This document shows positions 42,489 to 52,293 of a stretch of 64,000 nucleotides of DNA, in pieces. Source of the DNA: Bacteroidota bacterium (lineage in GTDB: Bacteria > Bacteroidota > Bacteroidia > Chitinophagales > Chitinophagaceae); NCBI GenBank assembly GCA_005798905.1, contig SYIK01000004.1:1-64000 (forward strand), in the 5' to 3' direction. The translations under genes and the position numbers were made by a program. Position 1 is the stretch's first letter. Every line of letters starts with the position of its first letter. The notes below the pieces were generated by a model, which was not told the DNA's origin, did not search any database, and saw nothing but the letters and a program-made list of their open reading frames with translations.

Positions 42489-43343
42489 ATGAAAGAGAAA
42501 AATAACTTTAAAAATTACTTCCTATTTATTAGTACTACATTTATTATCTATTCTTGTTCTGATGGTGGAGAGCCAATACCGCAAAACCCATGCAGCGGAG
42601 TTACTATATCTGTTACAGCTTCAATTACCAATACATCGGGAAGTTTAAATAACGGTAGCATTACCGCATCTGCAAGCGGTGGTTCTGGTTTTACTTTTAG
42701 TATAAATGGTGGTGCATTTCAAAGTTCCGGCACTTTTTCCGGACTTGCAGCAGCTACTTATTCGATCATCGCAAAAGATAGCCGAGGTTGTACAGGAAGC
42801 CAATCATTTACTGTTGCCGTAAACGACCCTTGCGCTACAGTAAGTTTTACAGTAAGTGGAACTACCGTTTCATCTACACCATGTACCACACCTGCAAATG
42901 GATCAATAACTGTAACTACATCAGGAAGTGGTTCTGGATTTACTTATAATATTAGTGGTGGCGCATTTCAAGCTTCACCAACTTTTTCTAATCTTGCTGT
43001 AGGTACATATACTGTAGCTGCAAAAGAAGCCGGTGGATGTGTAAGAACCGCTAGTGTTACAGTGAGTGCTACTCCAGCCGGTCCACTTTTTAGTGCTGTT
43101 AAAAACATCATTACTGCAAATTGTACAACAGGAGGGTGCCATTCAGGTGCAAATCCTTCAGGTGGAATTGACTTTACTGTTGAATGCAATATTATTGTTC
43201 ACAAAGTAAGAATTAAAGTAAGAGCAGTTGATAATTTTGGAACAGCCCAACAAATGCCTCCACCGCCAGCAGCGGGTTTGAGTTTGTCCGATAGAAATGC
43301 AATTGTAAATTGGATAAATGCAGGAGGACTTTACAGCAATTAA
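42489..43343 (+). CDS. Lipoprotein with SprB-like repeats and a cytochrome-c-like domain
   Basis: 284 aa. Lipoprotein-type N-terminus with Cys at ~23 (FIIYSCSDGG). Two tandem ~75-residue Ig-like repeats follow, each with NGSIT...SGSGFT.. and a closing TYS/TYT-AK...GGC pattern, as in SprB-type repeats. The C-terminal ~80 residues hold C212-TTGG-C217-H218 and a later QQMPPPPAAGLSLSDRNAIV, resembling cytochrome-c-like domains of Bacteroidota with CX4CH and a distal Met. Covalent heme is likely but unproven. Its stop overlaps the convergent cysteine desulfurase stop by four bases. Confidence 0.82.
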   Translation: MKEKNNFKNYFLFISTTFIIYSCSDGGEPIPQNPCSGVTISVTASITNTSGSLNNGSITASASGGSGFTFSINGGAFQSSGTFSGLAAATYSIIAKDSRGCTGSQSFTVAVNDPCATVSFTVSGTTVSSTPCTTPANGSITVTTSGSGSGFTYNISGGAFQASPTFSNLAVGTYTVAAKEAGGCVRTASVTVSATPAGPLFSAVKNIITANCTTGGCHSGANPSGGIDFTVECNIIVHKVRIKVRAVDNFGTAQQMPPPPAAGLSLSDRNAIVNWINAGGLYSN

Positions 43344-44467
43344 ATAAGTTCTTTCAGTTTTGAAACTACTTTATCAATTTCATCTTTCGTATTTAATTTG
43401 CTGAAAGAAAATCGAATTGTTACCAAGTTGGGATTATTATTTATAGCTCGAATAACATGAGAACCAATGTCGGCACCGCTACTACAAGCACTTCCGCCGC
43501 TTACGCAAATATTATTAATATCCAATCCGAAAAGTATCATTTCGGATTTTGGAGTTTTTGGAAGTGATACACTTAAAACAGTATAAAGCGATTTACTGCT
43601 ACAATCGCCATTAAAAGAAACTCCTTCAATTTCCTTTTGAAGTTTTTCCATCATATATGTTTTCAACCATTGAATTTGAACACTTTCTTTTTCATAATTA
43701 GTGTTAGCTAATTCCAATGCTTTTGCAAATCCAATAATTCCATAAATATTTTCGGTGCCTGCACGCATGTTTCTTTCTTGTCCTCCTCCATGCATCAGTG
43801 GATTAACTTTAATATTCTCATTTATAAATAAGATCCCTATTCCTTTTGGACCATGAAATTTATGCCCAGATCCTGAAATAAAATGAACAAGTGATTTGCG
43901 CAAATCCAAGGGATAATGACCAACCGTTTGTACACAATCGGAATGAAAAACAGCATTGTATTTTTTACAAATAGCCCCCACCGCGTTTATATCCAATAAA
44001 TTTCCAATTTCGTTATTGGCATGCATCAATGTTACCAATGTTTTTTCTTTCTGTGCTGCTAATTGATTTTCCAAATCAACCAAATCCACGTTGCCATTTT
44101 GTAATAATTTTACAAAACTAAGACTGACTGAATTTTTAGACTGATGATACTCTACTGTATGCAAAACAGCGTGATGCTCTATTGAAGAAGAAATGATATG
44201 CTTACATCCTAAATCGCGAATGGAAAGAAGAATTGCCGTATTGTTACTTTCTGTTCCTCCACTTGTAAAAAATATTTCACCGGATTTTACATTCAACAAT
44301 TTCGCAACTGATTTGCGTGCATTTTCAATTGCCATTCTTGTTTCTCTTCCGTAACTATAAATAGAAGATGGATTCCCAAAATGCGAAGTAAGGTAGGGCA
44401 TCATTACTGCTAGCACATCTTTGTCCAATATGGTAGTAGCAGCATTATCCAAATAAATTCGATCCAT
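43340..44467 (-). CDS. Cysteine desulfurase (NifS/IscS family)
   Basis: 375 aa class V PLP enzyme. MDRIYLDNAATTILDKDV, FTSGGTESNNTAIL, the PLP-lysine motif FISGSGHKFHGPKGIGIL and the catalytic-Cys loop GGSACSSGADIGSHV are clear. It mobilises sulfur from cysteine for Fe-S clusters or tRNA thiolation. No isc or suf partner adjoins it, so whether it acts as IscS or in tRNA modification is open. Same strand as glmM. Confidence 0.94.
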   Translation of the reverse strand: MDRIYLDNAATTILDKDVLAVMMPYLTSHFGNPSSIYSYGRETRMAIENARKSVAKLLNVKSGEIFFTSGGTESNNTAILLSIRDLGCKHIISSSIEHHAVLHTVEYHQSKNSVSLSFVKLLQNGNVDLVDLENQLAAQKEKTLVTLMHANNEIGNLLDINAVGAICKKYNAVFHSDCVQTVGHYPLDLRKSLVHFISGSGHKFHGPKGIGILFINENIKVNPLMHGGGQERNMRAGTENIYGIIGFAKALELANTNYEKESVQIQWLKTYMMEKLQKEIEGVSFNGDCSSKSLYTVLSVSLPKTPKSEMILFGLDINNICVSGGSACSSGADIGSHVIRAINNNPNLVTIRFSFSKLNTKDEIDKVVSKLKELI

Positions 44468-44513
44468 CTTTGGTCAGTAAATAGTTGCAGCAAATATAAT
44501 CAACTAGAATTCG

Positions 44514-45908
44514 TTACAAACATTCTCCAATATCCTGCATCAAACGCCGAGCAATATTTTCTGCGGCAGTTTCCAAATTACTTTCTGCATAAATACGGAT
44601 GATTGGTTCTGTATTGGAGCTGCGCAGATGCACCCAATCTTTATCAAATTCTATTTTCAATCCGTCTTCCATATTCACCGGATTGTTTCTGTATTTGTTT
44701 TTTATTTTTTCGAATAGTTTTCCAACTTCAATTCCACCATTGTGTTCGTGTATGCCCGTATTTAATGCTATTTTATTTTTCAACATAAAATAATCGGGAT
44801 AAGTTTTACGAAGCGAATTAATTCCTTTTACATGTGCGGATAAATGGGTTAAAAACAATCCGATTCCAATTAGCGCATCTCGTCCATAATGAAAATCGGG
44901 AACAATTATCCCACCATTTCCTTCGCCGCCAATAACTGCATTTACTTCCTTCATTTTTTCTACCACATTTACTTCACCAACTGCCGAAGCAAAATAGTTG
45001 CAGCCTTGTTTTTCCGTAATATCTTTTAATGCTCTTGTGCTACTTAAATTACTTACGGTGCTTCCTTTTCGTTTACTTAATAAATAATCGGCAACTGCAA
45101 CAAGTGTGTATTCTTCTCCAAACATCGAACCATCTTCACAAACAAAACAAAGACGATCCACATCCGGATCTACCGCAATTCCTAAATCGGCATTTTGTTT
45201 TACAACTTCATTGCTCAATTCGCGTAAATGTTCAGGCAATGGTTCGGGATTATGTGCAAACTTTCCGTTTACTTCCGCATTTATTACAATAATATCATTT
45301 ACACCCAATGCTTTTAATAAAGCAGGAACATAAGTAGCACCTGTGGAATTAATGCCATCCACTACAATCTTATAATTTTGGTTTGCAATAGCTTCGGCAT
45401 TCACCAAAGGATAGTTTACAACCCCATCGATATGTTTTTGAAAATAGCTGTCGTCCAAAATCACTTTCCCTTTTGAAGTTGTTTCTGTTGAAGTGGGATT
45501 TTCTGCTATTTGCAAAACAAGCTCTCCCAATTTTGAAGAAATAAATTCGCCTTCGCTGTTTAAAAATTTAAGTGCATTCCAATCTTGCGGATTGTGGCTG
45601 GCAGTGATTATTATGCCGCCATCTGCATTTTCTTCTTTTACTGCAATGGCAACAGTTGGAGTTGTTGTTAATCCTAAATCAACAATATTAATTCCTAAAT
45701 CAGTAATTCCTTTTACTACAATATCGCGCACCATTTTTCCACTCGTACGACCATCGCGACCGATTACAATTTTAGCATTGCTTTTGTCTTTTGTAATGAG
45801 CTGCGCAAATGCCGAAGTAAATTTTATTATATCAACTGAAGAAAGATTTTCGCCTTGCTTTTCACCGATTGTTCCTCTAATACCAGAAATACTTTTAATA
45901 AGGGGCAT
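44514..45908 (-). CDS. glmM: Phosphoglucosamine mutase
   Basis: 464 aa from the ATG at 45908 (MPLIKSISGIRGTIGEKQGE); the track start adds ten hydrophobic residues unlike the family. Active-site serine in IITASHNPQDWNALKF, metal loop AVDPDVDRLCFV, sugar loop GEGNGGIIVPDFHYGRD and phosphate loop SSNTEPIIRIYAES. It converts glucosamine-6-phosphate to glucosamine-1-phosphate for peptidoglycan and LPS. A phosphomannomutase role is possible in this Bacteroidota subgroup. Confidence 0.92.
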   Translation of the reverse strand: MPLIKSISGIRGTIGEKQGENLSSVDIIKFTSAFAQLITKDKSNAKIVIGRDGRTSGKMVRDIVVKGITDLGINIVDLGLTTTPTVAIAVKEENADGGIIITASHNPQDWNALKFLNSEGEFISSKLGELVLQIAENPTSTETTSKGKVILDDSYFQKHIDGVVNYPLVNAEAIANQNYKIVVDGINSTGATYVPALLKALGVNDIIVINAEVNGKFAHNPEPLPEHLRELSNEVVKQNADLGIAVDPDVDRLCFVCEDGSMFGEEYTLVAVADYLLSKRKGSTVSNLSSTRALKDITEKQGCNYFASAVGEVNVVEKMKEVNAVIGGEGNGGIIVPDFHYGRDALIGIGLFLTHLSAHVKGINSLRKTYPDYFMLKNKIALNTGIHEHNGGIEVGKLFEKIKNKYRNNPVNMEDGLKIEFDKDWVHLRSSNTEPIIRIYAESNLETAAENIARRLMQDIGECL

Positions 45909-45989
45909 GCAAATTATTATTAGGTTTTTGAATCTCAAATAATGGGGTGCGAAGATACAAATTCCTGACCACCTTTTTTTCTGAATCTA

Positions 45990-45997
45990 TACATTTG
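45990..45997 (+). promoter_or_regulatory. -7 box of the methyltransferase gene
   Basis: TACATTTG matches TAnnTTTG exactly. The coding start (TTG 46006 or GTG 46012) is so close that the transcript would be leaderless or nearly so. A second -7-like box, TATCTTCG, lies on the minus strand at 45950-45957 for glmM, making this a divergent promoter region. Confidence 0.5.
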
Positions 45998-46005
45998 CAA
46001 AAAAT

Positions 46006-46752
46006 TTGAACGTGACAAAAAATTGGTATCAATCTTGGTTCAACTCTTCTTTCTATCATAAATTATATTTTGAAAGAGATGAAAAAGAAGCTACTGCATT
46101 CATTACTAATTTGTTAAAATTTTTAAACCCACCAACCGGCAGTAAAATGTTGGATGTTGCTTGTGGAAGAGGAAGGCATAGTATTACCCTTGCCGAATAT
46201 GGTTTTTCGGTAACCGGTCTTGATATTTCGGAAAAAAGTATTGCGTTTGCTAATCAATATAAAAGTGAAACCTTGGAATTTTTTCAACACGATATGCGGC
46301 ATTTTTTTCGAAAGAATTATTACAATTATGCTTTTAATATTTTTACGAGCATGGGTTATTTTGATAGCCGAAAAGAAGACGATGATGCAATGCATACAAT
46401 TGCTGAAAGTTTAAAACCGAACGGTTATTTTATTATTGATTTTATGAATGTCGATTATGTTGAAAAACGATTAATAACAGATGAAGAACAAATTATTGAT
46501 GACACGCATTATAAAATTCACCGTTGGCAAACTTCAACCCATTTTTTAAAAAGAATTCAAATTGCCGACCCATCGCTTCCCACGCCAATGGAGCATACAG
46601 AGAAAGTGCAAAAATTTAGATTGGCAGATTTTTCGGAAATGCTACAACTCCACAAGTTGAAAATTTTAGAAATATTTGGCGACTATCAACTTCAATTATT
46701 CGACATCAATAATTCTCCCCGATTGATTTTGATTACGCAAAAACAGAATTAA
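46006..46752 (+). CDS. Class I SAM-dependent methyltransferase
   Basis: 248 aa. The SAM-binding motif I LDVACGRGRHSITLAEYGF is followed by VTGLDISEKSIAFANQY and FNIFTSMGYFD. The substrate is not identifiable. The start is TTG (46006), or GTG two codons later; both sit right behind a -7 box, so translation may begin near the 5' end of the mRNA. Monocistronic. Confidence 0.88.
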   Translation: MNVTKNWYQSWFNSSFYHKLYFERDEKEATAFITNLLKFLNPPTGSKMLDVACGRGRHSITLAEYGFSVTGLDISEKSIAFANQYKSETLEFFQHDMRHFFRKNYYNYAFNIFTSMGYFDSRKEDDDAMHTIAESLKPNGYFIIDFMNVDYVEKRLITDEEQIIDDTHYKIHRWQTSTHFLKRIQIADPSLPTPMEHTEKVQKFRLADFSEMLQLHKLKILEIFGDYQLQLFDINNSPRLILITQKQN

Positions 46753-46788
46753 TTTATTCCAAATTTTTGTTTCCATTATTTTTGCTTC

Positions 46789-47367
46789 ATGTTATTAGAT
46801 TCAGAAGTGATTTGGCAAAAAATAGAAAAGTTAGACCAATGGGCTTTTCTTCAAATAAACAACAATTTAAGCCATCCATTTTTGGATGAATTCATGCCTT
46901 TGTTTCGTAATTCTTTTTTCTGGATTCCACTTTATTTTTTTCTACTACTTTTCGCAACAATCAATTTTAAAAACAAAGGTTGGTGGTGGTTGTTATTTTT
47001 TATTTGCACTGTTTCGTTGACAGATTTAATAAGCAGCCGACTAATAAAAGAAAGTTTTGAAAGACTGCGCCCTTGCATGGATCCCGAATTTTCTCTACAA
47101 GTACGGTTACTATTAAATCGTTGTTCGGGAGGTTATAGTTTTACTTCGTCACACGCTGCCAATCATTTTGGAATTGCTGCATATTTCTTTGTAACAACAA
47201 AATTTTTGCTAAATAAATGGGCTTGGCTTGCTTTTGGATGGGCAGCAATCATCTGTTTTGCACAAATTTATGTTGGAGTACATTATCCATTAGATATTAT
47301 TGGTGGCGCCATTGTTGGTTTAACAATTGGCCTAACAATTGGTTCATATTTCAAGAAAAGATACTAA
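46789..47367 (+). CDS. PAP2-family membrane phosphatase
   Basis: 192 aa with about five membrane helices. The three-part phosphatase signature is present: KESFERLRPC (KX6RP), SFTSSHAANHF (variant of PSGH) and VGVHYPLDIIGG (catalytic His with Asp). Likely substrates are undecaprenyl diphosphate or a lipid phosphate at the periplasmic face. The promoter -7 box TATTTTTG at 46777-46784 lies five bases before the ATG. Confidence 0.92.
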   Translation: MLLDSEVIWQKIEKLDQWAFLQINNNLSHPFLDEFMPLFRNSFFWIPLYFFLLLFATINFKNKGWWWLLFFICTVSLTDLISSRLIKESFERLRPCMDPEFSLQVRLLLNRCSGGYSFTSSHAANHFGIAAYFFVTTKFLLNKWAWLAFGWAAIICFAQIYVGVHYPLDIIGGAIVGLTIGLTIGSYFKKRY

Positions 47368-47406
47368 TTCGTTATCTTTGATTTCTTACCAAGCGTTTAT
47401 TCCTTA

Positions 47407-48699
47407 ATGGAAATTTTCATACTGTTGATTCTCATACTACTTAATGGTTTGTTTTCGATGACAGAGATTGCAATGGTTTCTGCAAAAAAAGCAAGATTGG
47501 AAGCACAAGCTGCCAAAGGGAACTTAGAGGCAAAAGAAGCCTTGAAGTTGGCAAATCATCCAGATAAATTTTTATCAACTGTACAAATTGGAATTACATT
47601 AATTGGAATTCTTACAGGTATTTTTTCCGGGGGAACTTTAAAGGCCGATTTAGTGGTTTTTATTAATCAATGGTCATGGGCTGTACCTTATAGCAGTACT
47701 GCTGCAACAATAATTCTCGTGATCATTATCACTTATTTTTCGTTGGTTTTTGGAGAACTTGTTCCAAAAAGAATTGGTTTGTCAAAACCCGAATCGATTG
47801 CAAAATTGATGGTTCGCCCAATGAATTTTATCAACAGCATTGCCCGTCCTTTTGTTTGGTTGTTGAGCACTTCAACTCATTTAATTGTAAGTCTTTTTAA
47901 AATAAAAGCAAGTAGTACGCAAATAACCGAAGAAGAAATAAAAGCCATTATTAGCGAAGGAACCGAACATGGCGCAATCGAAGAAGCCGAACAAGAAATC
48001 ATTGAACGCGTTTTTCATTTGGGAGATCGCAACATTACCTCGTTGATGACACACCGAAGTGATATTATTTGGTTTGATATAAAAGACAACGAAGAAAAAA
48101 TAAAAGGAAAAATTCTTCAATTTCCACATGCGGTTTATCCCATTTGCGATGAAGATATTGACGACATCAAAGGAATTGTAACCATCAAAGACCTTTACAT
48201 CAATGACGATTCTGTGCCGCTAAAACAAATTATAAAACCGGCACAATTTGTTCCCGAAAATATTACACCTTATCAAGTTTTAGAAAAATTAAAACAAACA
48301 AAACAACAATCTTGTTTTATTATTGATGAATACGGTTCGCTGCAAGGAATGATAACGCTCAATGATATTTTAGAAGCAATCGTTGGCGAAATGCCACAGC
48401 CCGATGTATTGGATTTTGAAATAATAGAAAGAGAAGACGGTTCTTTTTTAATTGATGCACAAATTCCTTTTTACGACTTTTTAACTTGGTACGAAAAAAC
48501 AGATTGGATGTACGAAGGCGAACAAGAGTTTGACACCCTCGCCGGCTTTATTCTTCATCAATTGGAGCGCATTCCAAAAACTGGCGACAAGTTAGAATGG
48601 AAAGGATTTACGATTGAAATCATTGACATGGATGGGCAGCGAATTGACAAAGTGCTTGTAAAAATCAGCAAGCAAATAAGAGAAGAAATGAACAGCTAA
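47407..48699 (+). CDS. CNNM/CorC-like membrane protein (hemolysin family)
   Basis: 430 aa. An N-terminal DUF21/CNNM membrane domain (~1-185, four hydrophobic segments), paired CBS domains (~205-330; VYPICDEDIDDIKGIVTIKD and SCFIIDEYGSLQGMITLNDI) and a C-terminal CorC_HlyC domain (~345-425). Members take part in Mg2+ or Co2+ transport or efflux; a toxin role is only a legacy name. The stop shares four bases (ctaa) with the convergent DUF6702 gene. A -7 box TATCTTTG is at 47373-47380. Confidence 0.93.
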   Translation: MEIFILLILILLNGLFSMTEIAMVSAKKARLEAQAAKGNLEAKEALKLANHPDKFLSTVQIGITLIGILTGIFSGGTLKADLVVFINQWSWAVPYSSTAATIILVIIITYFSLVFGELVPKRIGLSKPESIAKLMVRPMNFINSIARPFVWLLSTSTHLIVSLFKIKASSTQITEEEIKAIISEGTEHGAIEEAEQEIIERVFHLGDRNITSLMTHRSDIIWFDIKDNEEKIKGKILQFPHAVYPICDEDIDDIKGIVTIKDLYINDDSVPLKQIIKPAQFVPENITPYQVLEKLKQTKQQSCFIIDEYGSLQGMITLNDILEAIVGEMPQPDVLDFEIIEREDGSFLIDAQIPFYDFLTWYEKTDWMYEGEQEFDTLAGFILHQLERIPKTGDKLEWKGFTIEIIDMDGQRIDKVLVKISKQIREEMNS

Positions 48700-49184
48700 A
48701 AAGTAAAGTTGACAAAGTTTTTAGGTGAATCAAGTTTCACACTTTTTCTTTCTCCACCTACAATTACATGAATAATATTTGCTTGATTTTTATTAAAGTC
48801 GTGCAGTAAAGTGTTGGAAATTTCAACACTTTTTATTTTAGTTATTTTTTCAATTTGCAAATAACACAATACAGCATCGTCTTCAATCTCAAATCCAATA
48901 AATGAAAACTTTGCACTGCTGCCATTTACTTTTAATGAAAGATTTTTATCAAAATAATTGTGAATAGTTTGTTCCAATTCGATCTTATTTTTTGGTTTGG
49001 TAATACTTACCAATTTGCCCGTATGCTGCGAAAGTGTTTTTTCAAAATCATCCGTAAATATGCGGGTAGTTATTTCCATAATTTTTTCAGAGTCGTTGTA
49101 ATTCACTTCTGTAACACAAACATAAAACGGATGAAAACTCATAACTGCGAAAAGAGTCATCCATTTAAATAATGTAATAACCAT
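48696..49184 (-). CDS. DUF6702-family protein
   Basis: 162 aa from the ATG at 49184 (MVITLFKWMTLFAVMSFHPF); the track adds 16 upstream residues. The N-terminus is an anchor or signal peptide directly before HPFYVCVTEVNYNDSEKIME and the family-like segment EITTRIFTDDFEKTL. The function is unknown. It is divergent from a HupE/UreJ homologue and an M1 peptidase, a neighbourhood I recall for this family. Confidence 0.82.
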   Translation of the reverse strand: MVITLFKWMTLFAVMSFHPFYVCVTEVNYNDSEKIMEITTRIFTDDFEKTLSQHTGKLVSITKPKNKIELEQTIHNYFDKNLSLKVNGSSAKFSFIGFEIEDDAVLCYLQIEKITKIKSVEISNTLLHDFNKNQANIIHVIVGGERKSVKLDSPKNFVNFTF

Positions 49185-49250
49185 TGATAAAATAATTTTT
49201 TGTGATACAAATGTCTGAATTATTTTCAACATTCATTTTATCAAAAAACA

Positions 49251-49841
49251 ATGGAAGAAATTATTTTTTATTTCAAAATTGGTTGGCAGCATATTTTAAG
49301 TTGGGACGCGTTGGACCATTTACTTTTTTTGACAGCACTCACGGCTATTTATAGTTTAAAAGAATGGAAACAAGTTTTAATTTTAATTACTGCTTTTACA
49401 ATCGGACATTCACTCACATTGGTTTTAAGTGTGTTGGAAATTGTTCGCTTTCAAACTAATTGGGTAGAATTTTTAATCCCATGCACCATTATTTTTACAG
49501 CATTGTTCAATTTATTTCAAAAAAATGCTCCTTTAAAAAAACAACTATTAAACTATATTTTGGCACTCCTTTTCGGTCTAATTCACGGCATGGGCTATGC
49601 CAACACAATTCGCTTTATGTTAGCTTCGGATCAAACGATTGGGAAGGGATTGCTTGGTTTTAATTTCGGTTTGGAAGCAGGTCAACTTATTGTTGTACTT
49701 TCCATTTTATTTACAACATTTATATTGACTTACTTTTATAAAATCAATCGTCGCGAATTGCTCATTTTTCTTTCAGCTGCAAGTTTTGCCTTAGCATTAA
49801 AAATTGCTATTGAAAGATTTTCAAGCATATTAAATTTTTAA
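49251..49841 (+). CDS. HupE/UreJ-family membrane protein
   Basis: 196 aa with about six helices. Family-like histidine motifs appear as GWQHILSWDALDHLLFL, FTIGHSLTLVLS and FGLIHGMGYANTIRF. HupE/UreJ proteins are linked to nickel or cobalt uptake, but many Bacteroidota members lie next to peptidase genes without hydrogenase or urease. Here it precedes an M1 peptidase by 52 bases. Metal specificity is unknown. Confidence 0.9.
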   Translation: MEEIIFYFKIGWQHILSWDALDHLLFLTALTAIYSLKEWKQVLILITAFTIGHSLTLVLSVLEIVRFQTNWVEFLIPCTIIFTALFNLFQKNAPLKKQLLNYILALLFGLIHGMGYANTIRFMLASDQTIGKGLLGFNFGLEAGQLIVVLSILFTTFILTYFYKINRRELLIFLSAASFALALKIAIERFSSILNF

Positions 49842-49893
49842 TTCAAATAAGATTTATTTTTTTTCAAAGAACAAAAACAATCAAATCACAAAC

Positions 49894-52275
49894 ATGAAAA
49901 CTATCTTTCTTCTTACAGGATTTTTGTTACCGTTATTGACGCAAGCGCAAAACACACAAAACAATCCTGGCTCCAATCATGGAAATAAGTTTGAACAACT
50001 CGGAACAATTTTGGCATCGCCAAACGAATACCGAACTGCAAGCGGTGCGCCAGGTGGCAGTTATTGGCAACAACAAGTTGATTATGATATTAAATGTGAA
50101 TTAGATGAAGAAAATTTGAAACTGAACGGATCGGAGTTAATAACTTATTACAATAATTCTCCTGACGCACTTAGTTATTTATGGTTTCAGTTGGATGAAA
50201 ATCAGCACAGCAGTGTGAATAATGCCAATTATCAAACAAGCAATACATTGCCAAAACAAAGCTCTGATAAAATGTTAGATGCAATGATTGAAAAAAGAAA
50301 TGATAATGGCTATGGATTTAATATTCTAAAACTTACTGATGCTGCCAACAAACCACTTCGATATTTTATTAATAAAACAATGATGCGAGTGGAGCTTCCC
50401 GCTCCATTATTAGCAGGTCAAAAATTTAGTGTAAAAATTAATTGGAATTATAAAATAGTTGACAGAAGAGATTTTTTTAAATTTGGTGGAGGTCGTGGCG
50501 GATATGAATTCTTCCCAGAAGATGGCAACCGTCTATTTACAATGGCGCAATGGTATCCTCGTTTGTGTATGTACAGCGACGAACAAGGTTGGCAAAATCA
50601 TCAATTTACAGGTCGAGGGGAATTTACACTTTGCTTTGGCAATTTTAAAGTTCAAATGACAGTACCCGCTGATCACATAGTTGGGTCTACAGGAGAATGT
50701 CAGAACTACGCACAAACTTTAAGTCCAACAAGTTTTGCACGTTGGCAAAAAGCACAAACTGCAACCGAGCCAATTGAAATTGTAATGCTTTCCGAAGCAA
50801 AGAATGCAGAAAAAAATAAAAGTAAATTGAAAAAAACTTGGATTTACAAAGCAGATAATGTACGCGATTTTGCTTGGACAAGCAGTCGCAAATTTGTTTG
50901 GGATGCAATGCCAGCAGTTGTTGAAGGTAAAAAAATTATGTGCATGAGTTATTATGCAAAAGAAGCCTATCCTATTTATAATAAATTTTCAACAAAAGCA
51001 GTTGCACATACAATTAAAACTTATTCTGATTTTACAATTCCTTACACCTACCCTGTTGCGATAAGCGTTGAAGCTGCCAACGGAATGGAATATCCGATGA
51101 TTTGTTTCAATCCGGGAAGAGCAGAAAAAGATGGCAGTTATAATGAAGCTGCAAAAAATTCTGCCTTGCTTGTAATCATTCACGAAGTGGGACATAACTT
51201 TTTTCCCATGATTATTAATAGCGATGAACGCCAATGGAGTTGGATGGACGAAGGGTTAAATTCTTTTGTACAATACCTTACGCAGGAATTATGGGATAAT
51301 AAATATCCATCGGATCGTGGGCCGGCTTGGGGAATTGTTGACTACATGAAACTTTCGAAAGATCAATTGGAACCAATCATGACCAATTCTGAAAACATCA
51401 TTCAATTCGGACCAAATGCCTACGGCAAACCGGCAACAGCTTTAAACATTTTGCGCGAAACAATTATGGGGCGCGAATTATTTGATTATGCTTTTAAAGA
51501 ATATGCTAAACGTTGGGCATTCAAACACCCAACACCTTCTGATTTTTTTCGTACGATGGAAGATGCAAGTGGTGAAGATTTAGATTGGTTTTGGAGAGGA
51601 TGGTTTTATGGAACCGATGCTTGTGACATTTCATTAGATACTGTAAAATATTCTCGTGCCGATGTAAATGCAACCGCGCAACAAAAAGATATGACGGTAA
51701 TGAGAAGTCTACAAAAACCGATGGGCAGTGGATTTGAAGATATTTCCAAAATTAGAAATCGTGAGGATAAAAAAATTGTGTTTAGCACAGATAAGGATAC
51801 AACCCTACGCGATTTTTATTGGAACTATGCCCGCGGAAATGAAAAATACGACACAACAAAATATGCGATAGAAGTAAAAGCACAAGTAGAATCTTTACCC
51901 GAAAACGAAAAAGAAAAATATGCAGACAAACATTTTTACGAACTTAATTTTAGCAACAAAGGCGGATTGGTAATGCCAATAATTATTGAATGGACTTATA
52001 AAGACGGAAGCAAAGAAACAGATCGCATTCCGGCGCAAGTTTGGCGTTTAAATGAAAAGAGTGTTGTTAAATCTTTTATGAAAGACAAAGAAGTAGCATC
52101 CATAAAATTAGACCCGATGAAAGAAACTGCAGACATTGACGAAACAAACAATAGCTGGGGAACAATTGCAGCGCCAAGTAAGTTTCAATTATTCAAACAA
52201 AAACAAAATGTTGTACCGCCGGTAGGAATTAATCCGATGCAAAAAGCAGAAGAAAATAAGAAAAAAGGATTTTAA
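49894..52275 (+). CDS. Secreted M1-family metallopeptidase
   Basis: 793 aa with signal peptide MKTIFLLTGFLLPLLTQAQ. The zinc site is HEVGHNFFPMIINSDE followed by WMDEGLNSF, a gluzincin HExxH-x18-E. The upstream FTMAQWYPRLCMY segment and the C-terminal WFWRGWFYGTD fit M1 proteins of Bacteroidota. It would cleave peptides outside the inner membrane. No T9SS tail is visible at the C-terminus (ends KAEENKKKGF). Follows HupE and precedes TM2 by 18 bases. Confidence 0.93.
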   Translation: MKTIFLLTGFLLPLLTQAQNTQNNPGSNHGNKFEQLGTILASPNEYRTASGAPGGSYWQQQVDYDIKCELDEENLKLNGSELITYYNNSPDALSYLWFQLDENQHSSVNNANYQTSNTLPKQSSDKMLDAMIEKRNDNGYGFNILKLTDAANKPLRYFINKTMMRVELPAPLLAGQKFSVKINWNYKIVDRRDFFKFGGGRGGYEFFPEDGNRLFTMAQWYPRLCMYSDEQGWQNHQFTGRGEFTLCFGNFKVQMTVPADHIVGSTGECQNYAQTLSPTSFARWQKAQTATEPIEIVMLSEAKNAEKNKSKLKKTWIYKADNVRDFAWTSSRKFVWDAMPAVVEGKKIMCMSYYAKEAYPIYNKFSTKAVAHTIKTYSDFTIPYTYPVAISVEAANGMEYPMICFNPGRAEKDGSYNEAAKNSALLVIIHEVGHNFFPMIINSDERQWSWMDEGLNSFVQYLTQELWDNKYPSDRGPAWGIVDYMKLSKDQLEPIMTNSENIIQFGPNAYGKPATALNILRETIMGRELFDYAFKEYAKRWAFKHPTPSDFFRTMEDASGEDLDWFWRGWFYGTDACDISLDTVKYSRADVNATAQQKDMTVMRSLQKPMGSGFEDISKIRNREDKKIVFSTDKDTTLRDFYWNYARGNEKYDTTKYAIEVKAQVESLPENEKEKYADKHFYELNFSNKGGLVMPIIIEWTYKDGSKETDRIPAQVWRLNEKSVVKSFMKDKEVASIKLDPMKETADIDETNNSWGTIAAPSKFQLFKQKQNVVPPVGINPMQKAEENKKKGF

Positions 52276-52293
52276 ATTTTAAAACAAAAAAAC

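Noticed and set aside
45493-45942. 149-aa plus-strand ORF
   Set aside because: It is antisense to glmM, which has all its active-site motifs; a shadow frame.
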